Shown here in pieces: positions 8,891 to 17,105 of a stretch of DNA of 64,000 bases (within the stretch, counting starts at the first letter, position 1; each line of letters starts with the position of its first letter). The notes beneath the pieces are model-generated. The model did not search any database and was not told where the DNA came from. It was given only the letters and a program-made list of their open reading frames with translations. Source of the DNA: Marivita sp051251565 (GTDB lineage: Bacteria > Pseudomonadota > Alphaproteobacteria > Rhodobacterales > Rhodobacteraceae); NCBI RefSeq assembly GCF_051251565.1, contig NZ_JBPOFB010000006.1, positions 62,001 through 126,000 of the forward strand, in the 5' to 3' direction. The position numbers and the translations under genes are program-made.

Positions 8891-8907
8891 CGACGGCGCG
8901 TCGTTTT
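8891..8907 (+). terminator. short hairpin terminator
   Basis: CGACG (8891-8895) and CGTCG (8899-8903) form a 5-bp stem with a GCG loop, followed by TTTT. It lies 10 bases after the stop of the hypothetical gene at 8437-8880. The stem is short, so termination may be weak. Confidence 0.4.
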
Positions 8908-8990
8908 CCTGCCGCAACGTGTCGGGTCGGTTTGGCGGCTTGCGCGCGCTCCGGGTATTCACAGGGCTGAACGCCTTGGAGTGAAGACCC

Positions 8991-11489
8991 ATGAAAACGC
9001 ATGTCAAAGCTTTGGTTGTCGGTGGCGGCGCTGTCGGCACCTCGATCGCCTACCACCTTGCTCGTGCGGGGTGGGATGACGTGATGTTGCTCGAACGAGA
9101 CGAATTGACGTCTGGTTCGACCTGGCACGCGGCTGGCCTGCTGCCCTATTTCAACATGAGCTATGCGACGACGCATATTCACGACTATTCGATCAAGTTC
9201 TACAAAACGCTTGAGGCAGAGACCGGGCTGAACGCGGGCTTTTCCGTTGTCGGCAACCTGCGCATGGCGCAGTCACAGGCGCGGATGGACGAATACATGG
9301 TCTATGCCACTACGGCTGAGACCTGCGACGTGCCCTACGAATGGCTGTCGACCGCGCAGATCAAGGACCGTTATCCACTGCTGCGGACCAAGGATCTGGT
9401 TGGCGCGATCTATCACCCGACGGATGGCTATATCAACCCTGCTGACGTGACGATGGCGATGGCCAAAGGCGCGCGGCAGCGTGGGGTCATGATCGAACGC
9501 AAATGGCAGGCCGATGCGTTTCATTGGACCGGCGATCATTGGGATGTGACCTGCACCAAGATGGTTGAAAAGGGCGGCAATCTGGTGCCCTCGGACGAAC
9601 AGATCGTCATTCATGCCGAACATGTTGTGACAGCAACGGGCAACCATCCGCAACGGACGGCAAAGCTGTTGGGGCTGAAGATCCCGGCAATTCCGGTGGA
9701 GCATCAGTTCATTGTGACGGAACCTGACCCCGCGCTTGTCGCGTGGCGCAAGGAGAACGGCGAACACCCGGTCCTGCGCGACGCGGACGCAAAATGGTAT
9801 GTGCGCGAAGAACGCGGCGGCTGGATTCTTGGGCCATATGAGCGCAATGCGCCTGCGCGGTTTGAATACGGTGTGCCCGACAGTTTCCGGGCCGATCTTT
9901 TCCCGCTGGATCTTGAGCGGATCGAAGAGGAATACATGAGCATGATCCACCGGATTCCGTCGTCGGAAACCGTTGGTTTGAAGGACGATTTCAACGGTCC
10001 GATCTGCTACACCCCGGATGGTAATCCACTGGTCGGCCCGGCTCCGGGCTTGCGGAATATGTGGCTGGCCGAAGGGTTCTCGTTCGGGATCACGGCGGCG
10101 GGCGGCACTGGGTATTACATGGCGCAGCTGATGGTCGAAGGCGAGGCCGAGATCGACATGGCGTCGCTTGATCCCAAGCGGTTTGGATCGTGGATGACCA
10201 CCGAATACGCCGCGCGCAAGAACGAAGAGGCGTATGAGCACGTCTACATCCTGCACCACCCGGACGAGGAACGCCCGGCCTGTCGTCCGCTTCGGATGGC
10301 CCCGGCCTATGAGCGTCAAAAAGCGCTGGGCGCGCAGTTTGGCTGTGTGAATGGGTGGGAGCGTCCGAATTATTACGGGCCTTTGGACGCGCCCGAGACC
10401 TTCGACCATGACGCGCGGTCCTTCCGTCGCGGTGGCTGGTGGCAATATGCTGTCGAAGAGGCCAAGGCGATCCGTGAAGGCGTTGGGCTGATAGACGCAA
10501 CCGCCTTTACCAAGCACGTCGTCAAAGGGCCGGGGGCGACGCAGTTTCTGGATTGGTTCACCTGCAACAAGTTGCCTAAGGTGGGCCGCATCAACCTGAC
10601 TTACGCGCTGACGGAACATGGCACCACGCGCACGGAATACACCATCGTGCGGTTGGGAGAGGATGAATATTACCTTGTGTCAGCAGGGGCTTGGACGGCC
10701 TATGACTCCGACTTTCTGCGCAAGGCGGCGCAGGATAAGGCACCCGAGTTCGGCTATATCGAAATTCAGGACGTGACGACCCAGTGGGGCGTCTTTGCCA
10801 TTGCTGGGCCGAAGGCACGTGATGTGCTGAACGAGATCGTCAAGGATGCCGATCCTTCAACTGTTCTGGGCAACAAGCGGTTCCCGTGGCTGACGTGCCG
10901 CGACATCGAACTGGGCATGTGTCCGGTGCGCGCGATCCGTGTGGCCTATACCGGCGAGTTAGGTTGGGAGCTGCACCACCCGATAGAGATGCAGGCCTAT
11001 CTGTGGGATCAGCTGATGGCTGCAGGGGCCAAGCACGACATGAAGCTGGTTGGTGCGCGGGCACAGAACTGGCTGCGTCAGGAAAAATCCTACCGCGCCT
11101 TTGGCAACGAGCTGGGCCGTGACGCGACGCCGTTGGAGGCAGACCTGCCCCGGTTTATCGACCTGACCAAGGAATTCCAGGGCAAGGCGGCGCTGGAACA
11201 GACGGGCGTGCGATCCAAGTGCTGCACGCTACTGATTGATGGGCCTGCCGACGCCGATCCGTGGGGGCGCGAGGCGCTTTATGAGGACGATACCCGCGTT
11301 GGGCGTCTGACATCGGGCGGGTATTCCGTGGCCTTCGGGAAATCGATAGGAATGGCTTATGTGACGCCCGAATTGGCGGTTCCGGGCACCAAGTTAAAGG
11401 TCAAAATGTTCGACCAGCTTTGGGATGCCGTAGTGGTTGAGGACAGCCCGTATGATCCAAAGAACGAGGTGATCCGCATCGACGGCTGA
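8991..11489 (+). CDS. FAD-dependent dimethylglycine/sarcosine dehydrogenase-like protein (DAO + GcvT fusion)
   Basis: 832 residues with the domain order of mitochondrial-type dimethylglycine and sarcosine dehydrogenases: an N-terminal FAD-binding DAO domain (VVGGGAVGTSIAYHLARAG), a central FAO_M-type domain, and a C-terminal GcvT-like tetrahydrofolate domain pair (YTGELGWELHHPIEMQAYLW). His46 in STWHAAG sits where the covalent FAD-histidine link lies in the characterised enzymes. It probably demethylates an N-methylated glycine or betaine derivative and passes electrons to ETF and the C1 unit to folate. The exact substrate cannot be told from sequence. Confidence 0.88.
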   Translation: MKTHVKALVVGGGAVGTSIAYHLARAGWDDVMLLERDELTSGSTWHAAGLLPYFNMSYATTHIHDYSIKFYKTLEAETGLNAGFSVVGNLRMAQSQARMDEYMVYATTAETCDVPYEWLSTAQIKDRYPLLRTKDLVGAIYHPTDGYINPADVTMAMAKGARQRGVMIERKWQADAFHWTGDHWDVTCTKMVEKGGNLVPSDEQIVIHAEHVVTATGNHPQRTAKLLGLKIPAIPVEHQFIVTEPDPALVAWRKENGEHPVLRDADAKWYVREERGGWILGPYERNAPARFEYGVPDSFRADLFPLDLERIEEEYMSMIHRIPSSETVGLKDDFNGPICYTPDGNPLVGPAPGLRNMWLAEGFSFGITAAGGTGYYMAQLMVEGEAEIDMASLDPKRFGSWMTTEYAARKNEEAYEHVYILHHPDEERPACRPLRMAPAYERQKALGAQFGCVNGWERPNYYGPLDAPETFDHDARSFRRGGWWQYAVEEAKAIREGVGLIDATAFTKHVVKGPGATQFLDWFTCNKLPKVGRINLTYALTEHGTTRTEYTIVRLGEDEYYLVSAGAWTAYDSDFLRKAAQDKAPEFGYIEIQDVTTQWGVFAIAGPKARDVLNEIVKDADPSTVLGNKRFPWLTCRDIELGMCPVRAIRVAYTGELGWELHHPIEMQAYLWDQLMAAGAKHDMKLVGARAQNWLRQEKSYRAFGNELGRDATPLEADLPRFIDLTKEFQGKAALEQTGVRSKCCTLLIDGPADADPWGREALYEDDTRVGRLTSGGYSVAFGKSIGMAYVTPELAVPGTKLKVKMFDQLWDAVVVEDSPYDPKNEVIRIDG

Positions 11490-11499
11490 TTTGGGCGGA

Positions 11500-11527
11500 A
11501 CCGGATGCGTGGACGCGCCCGGTTTTT
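11500..11527 (+). terminator. rho-independent terminator after the dehydrogenase gene
   Basis: ACCGG (11501-11505) pairs with CCGGT (11520-11524), with an inner GCG/CGC pair, followed by a run of T. It lies 12 bases downstream of the flavoprotein stop, in the gap before the convergent EF-hand gene. Confidence 0.5.
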
Positions 11528-11564
11528 CCGTTGATGGAAAAGTGCCTCTGTTGGGCGAGGTGTT

Positions 11565-11996
11565 TTAGCCCCGGCCGAAATCGGCAGTGGTGACCATGTT
11601 GTCGCCATTGCGATCCATACCTGCGAACCAAGCGGGGACAGCATTCAGGAATTCTTCGCGTGTGACGTTTCCATCGCCATTGGCATCTGTCACTTCACGC
11701 AGCATGCCATTGGCTGGATTGCGTTTTCCGGTGCCGTGGCCTTCGCCGTTTTCGGCCATGTCCATCGCGCGGGCTTCGTCAAAGAGGTCGTGCTCTTCGC
11801 TTGTGAGCATCCCGTTTTCATCCGCATCAAAGCTTAGAAAAACATCGGCGCGTCGTTCTGTTGCTTCAGCCAAAGTGACCTGACCGTCGCCATTAAGATC
11901 CCAGCTTTCGACAAAATGTCCGCCGGGGGTGGCATTTTGGGCGGTTGCGGTGGTCGCTGCAAAGAGCAGGGCGACAATCAGGGAAGATTTGAACAT
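11565..11996 (-). CDS. secreted EF-hand calcium-binding protein
   Basis: 143 residues starting at the ATG at 11996, preceded by GAGG with 5-base spacing. A cleavable signal peptide is evident (residues 1-20, ending TATAQ), so the protein is probably periplasmic. Four EF-hand loops are visible: DLNGDGQVTLAE (33-44), DADENGMLTSEE (57-68), DANGDGNVTREE (104-115) and the less canonical DRNGDNMVTTAD (128-139). The role is unknown; calcium sensing or buffering is the likely activity. Confidence 0.9.
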   Translation of the reverse strand: MFKSSLIVALLFAATTATAQNATPGGHFVESWDLNGDGQVTLAEATERRADVFLSFDADENGMLTSEEHDLFDEARAMDMAENGEGHGTGKRNPANGMLREVTDANGDGNVTREEFLNAVPAWFAGMDRNGDNMVTTADFGRG

Positions 11997-12072
11997 GATA
12001 GCCTCATACATTTTAAATATTTGAAAGGGTGGGGAGCTTGCTTGAACGGCACCCCTCTTTAGTGCCGCAGGA

Positions 12073-12408
12073 TCAGCTGGTCAGCTCGTCGTACACCTCG
12101 AGGGCCTTGCCCGCATACATCAGGCTTGGGCCACCGCCCATCTGGATACACGTTGCAAGAACTTCGCCGATTTCGTCGCGGGTTGCGCCAAGTCGGATTA
12201 AGGCTTCGACATGGAACATGATGCAAGGTTCGCAGCGTGTTGCGACTGCGATGCCAAGCGCCACATATTCTTTTTCCTTGAAGGTCAGGGCGGTGTCAGT
12301 TTTGACCGTTTTACCTAAGGCAGCGAAGGCGGCAGAGGTGTCGGGGATCAACCCGTTGAGGGATTTCAGCTGTGTTTTGGTGTCGTTCAGCTTTGCTTTC
12401 CAGCTCAT
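12073..12408 (-). CDS. carboxymuconolactone decarboxylase/AhpD-family protein
   Basis: 111 residues of the AhpD-like fold. The redox motif CxxC with downstream His is seen in ATRCEPCIMFHVEALIRLG, which favours a peroxidase or thiol-disulfide role over lactone decarboxylation. The ATG at 12408 follows GGAGCACG. Stands alone; a 6-bp hairpin (12047-12052/12062-12067) lies just beyond its stop. Confidence 0.85.
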   Translation of the reverse strand: MSWKAKLNDTKTQLKSLNGLIPDTSAAFAALGKTVKTDTALTFKEKEYVALGIAVATRCEPCIMFHVEALIRLGATRDEIGEVLATCIQMGGGPSLMYAGKALEVYDELTS

Positions 12409-12494
12409 ATCGTGCTCCTGAGATGTGTTTTGTTTGCAAGAGCATTCCTGTGCGCGGGGGTCTTTGATTCAGATCAGGGGAAACCGGGTTGGCT

Positions 12495-12529
12495 AAAAAA
12501 GAGAAGGCCGGACAGTATGTCCGACCTTC
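12495..12529 (-). terminator. rho-independent terminator of the acyl-CoA dehydrogenase gene
   Basis: GAAGGCCGGACA (12503-12514) pairs with TGTCCGACCTTC (12518-12529) with one mismatch and a 3-base loop. On the minus strand it is followed by a run of six T (12495-12500 as A on the plus strand). It lies about 29 bases beyond the stop of the dehydrogenase gene. Confidence 0.8.
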
Positions 12530-12557
12530 CAAAACCCTCTCATGGGACCGGCTCGAT

Positions 12558-14246
12558 CTATCCGAGCAAGCGGCGGGCGATAACCTGTGCCTGAATTTCC
12601 GCCGCGCCTTCAAAGATATTCAGGATACGCGCATCGCACAGAATGCGGCTGATCTTGTATTCGAGCGCAAAACCGTTGCCGCCGTGGATTTGCAACGCGT
12701 TGTCGGCAGCAGCCCATGCCACGCGGGCCCCAAGCAACTTGGCCATACCCGCCTCAAGATCGCAGCGACGACCTTCGTCCTTTTCACGCGCCGAGAAGTA
12801 GGTGAGCTGACGCGCGATCATGATCTCGACCGCCATCATCGCCAGTTTCGACGCAACACGCGGGAAGTTGATCAGCGGTTTCCCAAACTGCTTGCGCACA
12901 AGCGCGTAGGACATGCCTTCATCAAGTGCGGATTGCGCCACACCAATCGCGCGGGCGGCGGTCTGGATGCGGGCGGATTCGAATGTCTCCATCAGTTGTT
13001 TGAAGCCTTTGCCCTCTTCCATGCCCAGAAGGTTTTCGCCTTTGACTTTGAAGTCGTCGAAATTGAGCGTGTATTCCTTCATTCCCCGATAACCGAGCAC
13101 TTCGATCTCGCCGCCGGAAATGCCCGCATCCTGCCAGGGCGCTTCATCTGTGCCGGGTGTCTTTTCGGCAAGGAACATTGACAATCCCTTGTAATCGGTG
13201 GTGTCCGGGACTGTGCGCGCCAAAACGGTCATGACATGGGTGCGGGCGGCATGGGTGATCCATGTTTTGTTGCCATTGATGACCCAATCGCCGTTGTCGT
13301 CCTTTACCGCCTTGGTGCGAAGCGCGCCAAGGTCGGACCCGGTGTTCGGTTCTGTAAACACGGCCGTGGGCAGGATTTCGCCCGAGGCCAGACCCGGGAG
13401 CCATTTGGCCTTTTGTTCATCGGTGCCGCCCGCGATCACCAGTTCGGCTGCAATCTCGGACCGGGTGCCAAGAGAGCCGACGCCGATGTATCCGCGCGAC
13501 AGTTCTTCAGACACGACGCACATGGCGTTCTTGGTCAGGCCAAAGCCGCCATGTTCTTCTGGGATGGTCAGACCAAAGACACCCATCTCGGCCAGCTCAT
13601 CAATGATTTCCATCGGGATGAGTTCATCCTTGAGGTGCCATTCGTGCGCGTAGGGTTCGACTTTATCGAGAGAGAAGCGGCGGAATTGCTCGCGGATCAT
13701 CTCTAGCTCTTCGTCCAGACCGCAGGCCCCGACCGTCAGTTCCGCGCTGCGTTCCTGCATCAGCTCAACAAGGCGCATACGTGCTGCCTGTGTGTTGCCC
13801 GACTGGGTCAGCTGCATAACCTCGGGCGTCATCAAGACGCGCATTTCATCCTGGCCAAGGCCGATATCCTGAAGCCGGACCATTTCACCCTGGTTCATCT
13901 GGATGCCGCCGTAGATCTGCCAAAGGTATTCACCAAAGGCGATCTGGTGGATCAGTTGTTCGACCTCGCCGAACTTGCCCTCGGCATTCAGGCGCTCGGC
14001 CCAACCCTGCATTTGCCGTAGCGATTCAACATATGTCGCCAGCCACGCAAAGCCGTGTGCGGCGGTTTGGTGCTCTTCGATCAGGGCCCCTGAGACGCGA
14101 CCGTCTGCGTCAACCATGTTCCGTACGCGCGCTTTTGCTGTGTCGAGTACGGTGTTCACAGGCTCTATAGCTGCGGCAGTCAGACCAAGAAGGTTTGGCA
14201 GAATGGTTTCGGTCGTCAGGGTCAAGTCTTGTCCGTCATGGGCCAT
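12558..14246 (-). CDS. mcd: acyl-CoA dehydrogenase, probably (2S)-methylsuccinyl-CoA dehydrogenase
   Basis: 562 residues: an extra N-terminal region of about 150 residues followed by a full acyl-CoA dehydrogenase fold with EEHGGFGLTKNAM, FTEPNTGSDLGALRTKA and the C-terminal IHGGNGFALEYKISRILCDA. The long N-terminal extension and overall pattern match the methylsuccinyl-CoA dehydrogenase of the ethylmalonyl-CoA pathway, which forms mesaconyl-CoA during acetate assimilation and gives electrons to ETF. The specific substrate is my inference; the generic family is certain. It has its own terminator and lies next to, and on the same strand as, pckA. Confidence 0.78.
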   Translation of the reverse strand: MAHDGQDLTLTTETILPNLLGLTAAAIEPVNTVLDTAKARVRNMVDADGRVSGALIEEHQTAAHGFAWLATYVESLRQMQGWAERLNAEGKFGEVEQLIHQIAFGEYLWQIYGGIQMNQGEMVRLQDIGLGQDEMRVLMTPEVMQLTQSGNTQAARMRLVELMQERSAELTVGACGLDEELEMIREQFRRFSLDKVEPYAHEWHLKDELIPMEIIDELAEMGVFGLTIPEEHGGFGLTKNAMCVVSEELSRGYIGVGSLGTRSEIAAELVIAGGTDEQKAKWLPGLASGEILPTAVFTEPNTGSDLGALRTKAVKDDNGDWVINGNKTWITHAARTHVMTVLARTVPDTTDYKGLSMFLAEKTPGTDEAPWQDAGISGGEIEVLGYRGMKEYTLNFDDFKVKGENLLGMEEGKGFKQLMETFESARIQTAARAIGVAQSALDEGMSYALVRKQFGKPLINFPRVASKLAMMAVEIMIARQLTYFSAREKDEGRRCDLEAGMAKLLGARVAWAAADNALQIHGGNGFALEYKISRILCDARILNIFEGAAEIQAQVIARRLLG

Positions 14247-14284
14247 GAATCGTGTCCTTTCAGCTTTGCCGCTGGATATCTACT

Positions 14285-14386
14285 TTGCAGGTGCAGCGCA
14301 ACAAAAATACCAAGCGGGCCTTTAATTCGTTTCAATATTTCGCATTGAATTGCTGCTCTGCGGCGCTACGCCCCTTGCAGGTGCAG
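14285..14386. promoter_or_regulatory. pair of 12-bp direct repeats upstream of the dehydrogenase gene
   Basis: TTGCAGGTGCAG occurs at 14285-14296 and again at 14375-14386, 90 bases apart, in the gap between pckA and the acyl-CoA dehydrogenase gene. Each copy is close to the TTTGCA-N-TGCAAA type of dyad used by RamB/ScfR-type regulators of acetate metabolism. The distal copy overlaps the pckA terminator region, so only the proximal one is well placed as an operator. Regulatory function is inference. Confidence 0.35.
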
Positions 14387-14390
14387 AAAC

Positions 14391-14426
14391 AAAAAAGGCG
14401 AGTGCACCAAGTATGATGCGCTCGCC
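14391..14426 (-). terminator. rho-independent terminator of pckA
   Basis: GGCGAG (14397-14402) pairs with CTCGCC (14421-14426), and the stem extends four more positions inward with one T-G pair. On the minus strand it is followed by six T. It lies 35 bases beyond the pckA stop. Confidence 0.8.
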
Positions 14427-14461
14427 CCGTTATTTCCAAGCGCCTTTCGACGCAGGCGAAT

Positions 14462-16060
14462 TTAGCCAATCGCCGCTGCTTTTACGTCGTCGTCAATGAA
14501 CGGAACGTATTGCGCAAAATTGTCAGCAAACATTTGCACCAGTTTGGCTGCCTGTGCGTCATACGCGTCTTTGTCATTCCACGTGCGGCGCGGATCAAGA
14601 AGCATGTCCGGCACACCTTCAACCTTGACCGGCACTTCGAAGCCGAAATTCGGGTCTTTGCGGAACTCTGCCTCGGCCAGGCTGCCATCAAGGGCTGCTG
14701 TCAGCAGGGCGCGTGTTGCTTTGATCGGCATGCGTTGGCCAGACCCATAGGCCCCACCCGTCCAGCCGGTGTTGACCAGCCAACAGGTCGCGCCATGCGA
14801 CGCAATCTTTTCGCGCAAGAGGTTGCCGTAGACTTCGGGACGACGTGGCATGAATGGCGCGCCAAAGCAGGTCGAGAACGTGGGTTCGGGTTCGGTCACG
14901 CCGCGTTCTGTGCCTGCCACCTTGGAGGTGAAGCCCGACAGGAAGTGGTACATCGCTTGCGCCGGTGTCAGACGCGCGATCGGGGGCAACACGCCGAACG
15001 CATCACAGGTCAGCATGATGATGTTCTTCGGGTGCCCGCCAAGTGCCGTGGGTGACGCGTTAGAGATATAGTCGAGCGGGTAGGCGCAACGCATGTTGGC
15101 GGTCAGGCTGTCATCGGCAAAATCAAGCTCAAACGTTTCTGGATCAAAGACCATGTTCTCGATCACGGTGCCGAATTTGGTTGTCGTGGCGTAGATTTCG
15201 GGCTCGGCCTCGGCGCTGAGATTGATGGTCTTGGCATAGCAGCCGCCTTCAAAGTTGAAGGTGCCGCGATCCGACCAGCCATGTTCGTCGTCGCCGATCA
15301 GAACGCGGTTCGGATCTGCCGAAAGCGTGGTCTTGCCGGTGCCAGACAGGCCAAAGAAAATAGCCGTATCGACCGGATTGCCAACGGCATGGTTGGCAGA
15401 ACAGTGCATCGGCATGATGCCTTTTTCGGGCAACAGGTAATTGAGCAGCGAGAAGATCGACTTCTTGTTTTCGCCTGCATATTCGGTGCCGCCGATCAGA
15501 ATCAGCTTCTTGTCGAAATTCATCGCAATGACGGTTTCGGACCGACAATTGTGTTTCTTGGGGTCTGCCTGAAAGGACGGGCAGTTGATGACAGTGAAAT
15601 CCGCTGTGAACGTATGAAGGTCCTCAGCTTCTGGGCGCCGCATCATGTGGCGGATGAACAGGTTGTGCCACGCAAGTTCCTGAACAAAGCGCACGTCGAT
15701 GGAATGCTTGGGGTCCGCACCGCCGGTCAGATCCTGAACGAAATATTCGCGGCCCTTCATATGTTCGAGCATGTCGGCATACAGTGCGTCAAACCCCTCG
15801 GGCGACATGGGCGCGTTGTTCTCCCACCAGATCGTGTCCGTTACGCTGTCGGTTTTGACCACGTGCTTGTCCTTGGGGGACCGGCCTGTGAATTTGCCAG
15901 TGGTCACAAGGAACGCGCCACCATTGCCCAATGTTCCCTCGCCACGTTTCAGTGCGGCTTCGATCAGAGCTGGCTCTGTGAGGTTGTAATAGACATTGCC
16001 AAGCCCGTTGATCTGTTGATCTTCCAGCCGGAATTCCGGGTTCACCCGTCCAAATGTCAT
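14462..16060 (-). CDS. pckA: phosphoenolpyruvate carboxykinase (ATP)
   Basis: Converts oxaloacetate and ATP to phosphoenolpyruvate, the entry to gluconeogenesis. 532 residues from the ATG at 16060, which has AGGAG 8 bases upstream; an upstream extension of the frame is not PEPCK-like. Seen motifs: the kinase P-loop GLSGTGKTTLS, the metal/substrate motif LIGDDEHGWSD and GTEYAGENKKSIFSLLNY. It faces chvI across a 338-base divergent gap, an arrangement shared with other Alphaproteobacteria. Confidence 0.98.
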   Translation of the reverse strand: MTFGRVNPEFRLEDQQINGLGNVYYNLTEPALIEAALKRGEGTLGNGGAFLVTTGKFTGRSPKDKHVVKTDSVTDTIWWENNAPMSPEGFDALYADMLEHMKGREYFVQDLTGGADPKHSIDVRFVQELAWHNLFIRHMMRRPEAEDLHTFTADFTVINCPSFQADPKKHNCRSETVIAMNFDKKLILIGGTEYAGENKKSIFSLLNYLLPEKGIMPMHCSANHAVGNPVDTAIFFGLSGTGKTTLSADPNRVLIGDDEHGWSDRGTFNFEGGCYAKTINLSAEAEPEIYATTTKFGTVIENMVFDPETFELDFADDSLTANMRCAYPLDYISNASPTALGGHPKNIIMLTCDAFGVLPPIARLTPAQAMYHFLSGFTSKVAGTERGVTEPEPTFSTCFGAPFMPRRPEVYGNLLREKIASHGATCWLVNTGWTGGAYGSGQRMPIKATRALLTAALDGSLAEAEFRKDPNFGFEVPVKVEGVPDMLLDPRRTWNDKDAYDAQAAKLVQMFADNFAQYVPFIDDDVKAAAIG

Positions 16061-16398
16061 TTGCCAAGCTCCTGTAGCCGCGATTTGCGGCGGTCTTCCT
16101 TTCAGGCGCATCAGGATGCGCGGCCCTAGCGTCACGCCCGAGCTGCTGGCGTCTTAACATGGCATTTCTAGGGCTGAACAGGACGCATGCACGCAGTTAG
16201 CGCAACCAAAACGGGTTTAGCGCAACCATGGCGTCTGTTTGCCGATGTGGGGTGATGCAAATTAGCCATCCGTAAGGGATTTTCGGTCTGAATAAAGCCA
16301 AGCCTGCCGAGTGATTCGCAAAATTGCATTGGCGCAAAGGAGAAAAAGACGCATAAAGGACAAAAAAGATAATGAGAGCAGTAAAAGGAACTAAATCC
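16061..16398. other. divergent pckA/chvI control region
   Basis: A 338-base gene-free stretch that must carry the pckA and chvI promoters. The plus-strand text has a pair of direct repeats TTAGCGCAACC at 16197-16207 and 16217-16227 (listed separately). The last 100 bases before chvI are A-rich, with GCAAAGGAGAAAAAG near 16334. I see no coding frame and no known riboswitch here. Confidence 0.5.
16197..16227. promoter_or_regulatory. tandem 11-bp direct repeats in the pckA/chvI gap
   Basis: TTAGCGCAACC occurs at 16197-16207 and 16217-16227, identical copies 20 bases apart start to start, close to two helical turns. OmpR-type regulators such as ChvI commonly bind tandem direct repeats, so this could be a ChvI autoregulatory or pckA control site. 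That is inference from position and layout only. Confidence 0.45.
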
Positions 16399-17103
16399 AT
16401 GTCGAAAATCGCCCTTGTGGACGATGACAGGAATATCCTGACATCGGTCGCGATCACCCTTGAGGCAGAGGGATTCGAGGTCGAAACCTACAATGACGGA
16501 CAGGCCGCATTGGACGCCTTCAACAAGAAGATGCCGGATATGGCCGTCTTCGATATCAAAATGCCCCGGATGGACGGTATGGACCTGCTTCAGCGGGTGC
16601 GTCAGAAATCCAAGATGCCTGTGATCTTTCTGACGTCCAAAGACGATGAGATTGATGAGGTGCTTGGCCTGCGTATGGGTGCAGATGACTATGTCAAAAA
16701 GCCGTTTTCCCAGCGTCTTTTGGTGGAACGGATTCGCGCGTTGCTGCGGCGTCAGGACGCGATTTCCGGCGATGCAGCCGGCATTGAGGTTGAGGAAACC
16801 AAGCTTATGGTGCGCGGCAACCTGAGCATGGATCCGCTGCGCCATTCGGTATCGTGGAAGGGGCTGGACGTGTCGCTGACCGTGACAGAATTCCTTTTGT
16901 TGCAGGCACTTGCGCAACGCCCCGGATTCGTGAAATCCCGTGATCAGCTGATGGACGTGGCCTATGACGATCAGGTCTATGTTGATGACCGCACCATCGA
17001 CAGCCATATCAAGCGGCTGCGCAAGAAGATGCGTACGGTCGACAATGATTTCTCGGCCATCGAAACACTGTACGGGATCGGTTACCGTTATAACGAAGAG
17101 TAA
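16399..17103 (+). CDS. chvI: response regulator ChvI (OmpR family)
   Basis: DNA-binding partner of the ChvG sensor, controlling the envelope and acid stress response in Alphaproteobacteria. 234 residues from the ATG at 16399, starting MSKIALVDDDRNILTS; an upstream in-frame ATG at 16372 is less likely. Receiver domain with phosphoacceptor Asp52 (VFDIKMPRMDG) and the conserved Lys in DDYVKKPF; C-terminal winged helix ending DDRTIDSHIKRLRKKM and LYGIGYRY. Two bases separate its stop from chvG. Confidence 0.95.
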   Translation: MSKIALVDDDRNILTSVAITLEAEGFEVETYNDGQAALDAFNKKMPDMAVFDIKMPRMDGMDLLQRVRQKSKMPVIFLTSKDDEIDEVLGLRMGADDYVKKPFSQRLLVERIRALLRRQDAISGDAAGIEVEETKLMVRGNLSMDPLRHSVSWKGLDVSLTVTEFLLLQALAQRPGFVKSRDQLMDVAYDDQVYVDDRTIDSHIKRLRKKMRTVDNDFSAIETLYGIGYRYNEE

Positions 17104-17105
17104 CC

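Noticed and set aside
8881..8990. Glycine-type riboswitch upstream of the dimethylglycine dehydrogenase-like gene
   Set aside because: I looked for the conserved GGAGAG and ACCGAAGG-type cores and did not find them; only a short terminator-like hairpin is present.
9273..10619. 448-codon open frame antisense to the dimethylglycine dehydrogenase-like gene
   Set aside because: Same cause: the plus-strand flavoprotein explains the region completely, and the antisense product has no recognisable domain.
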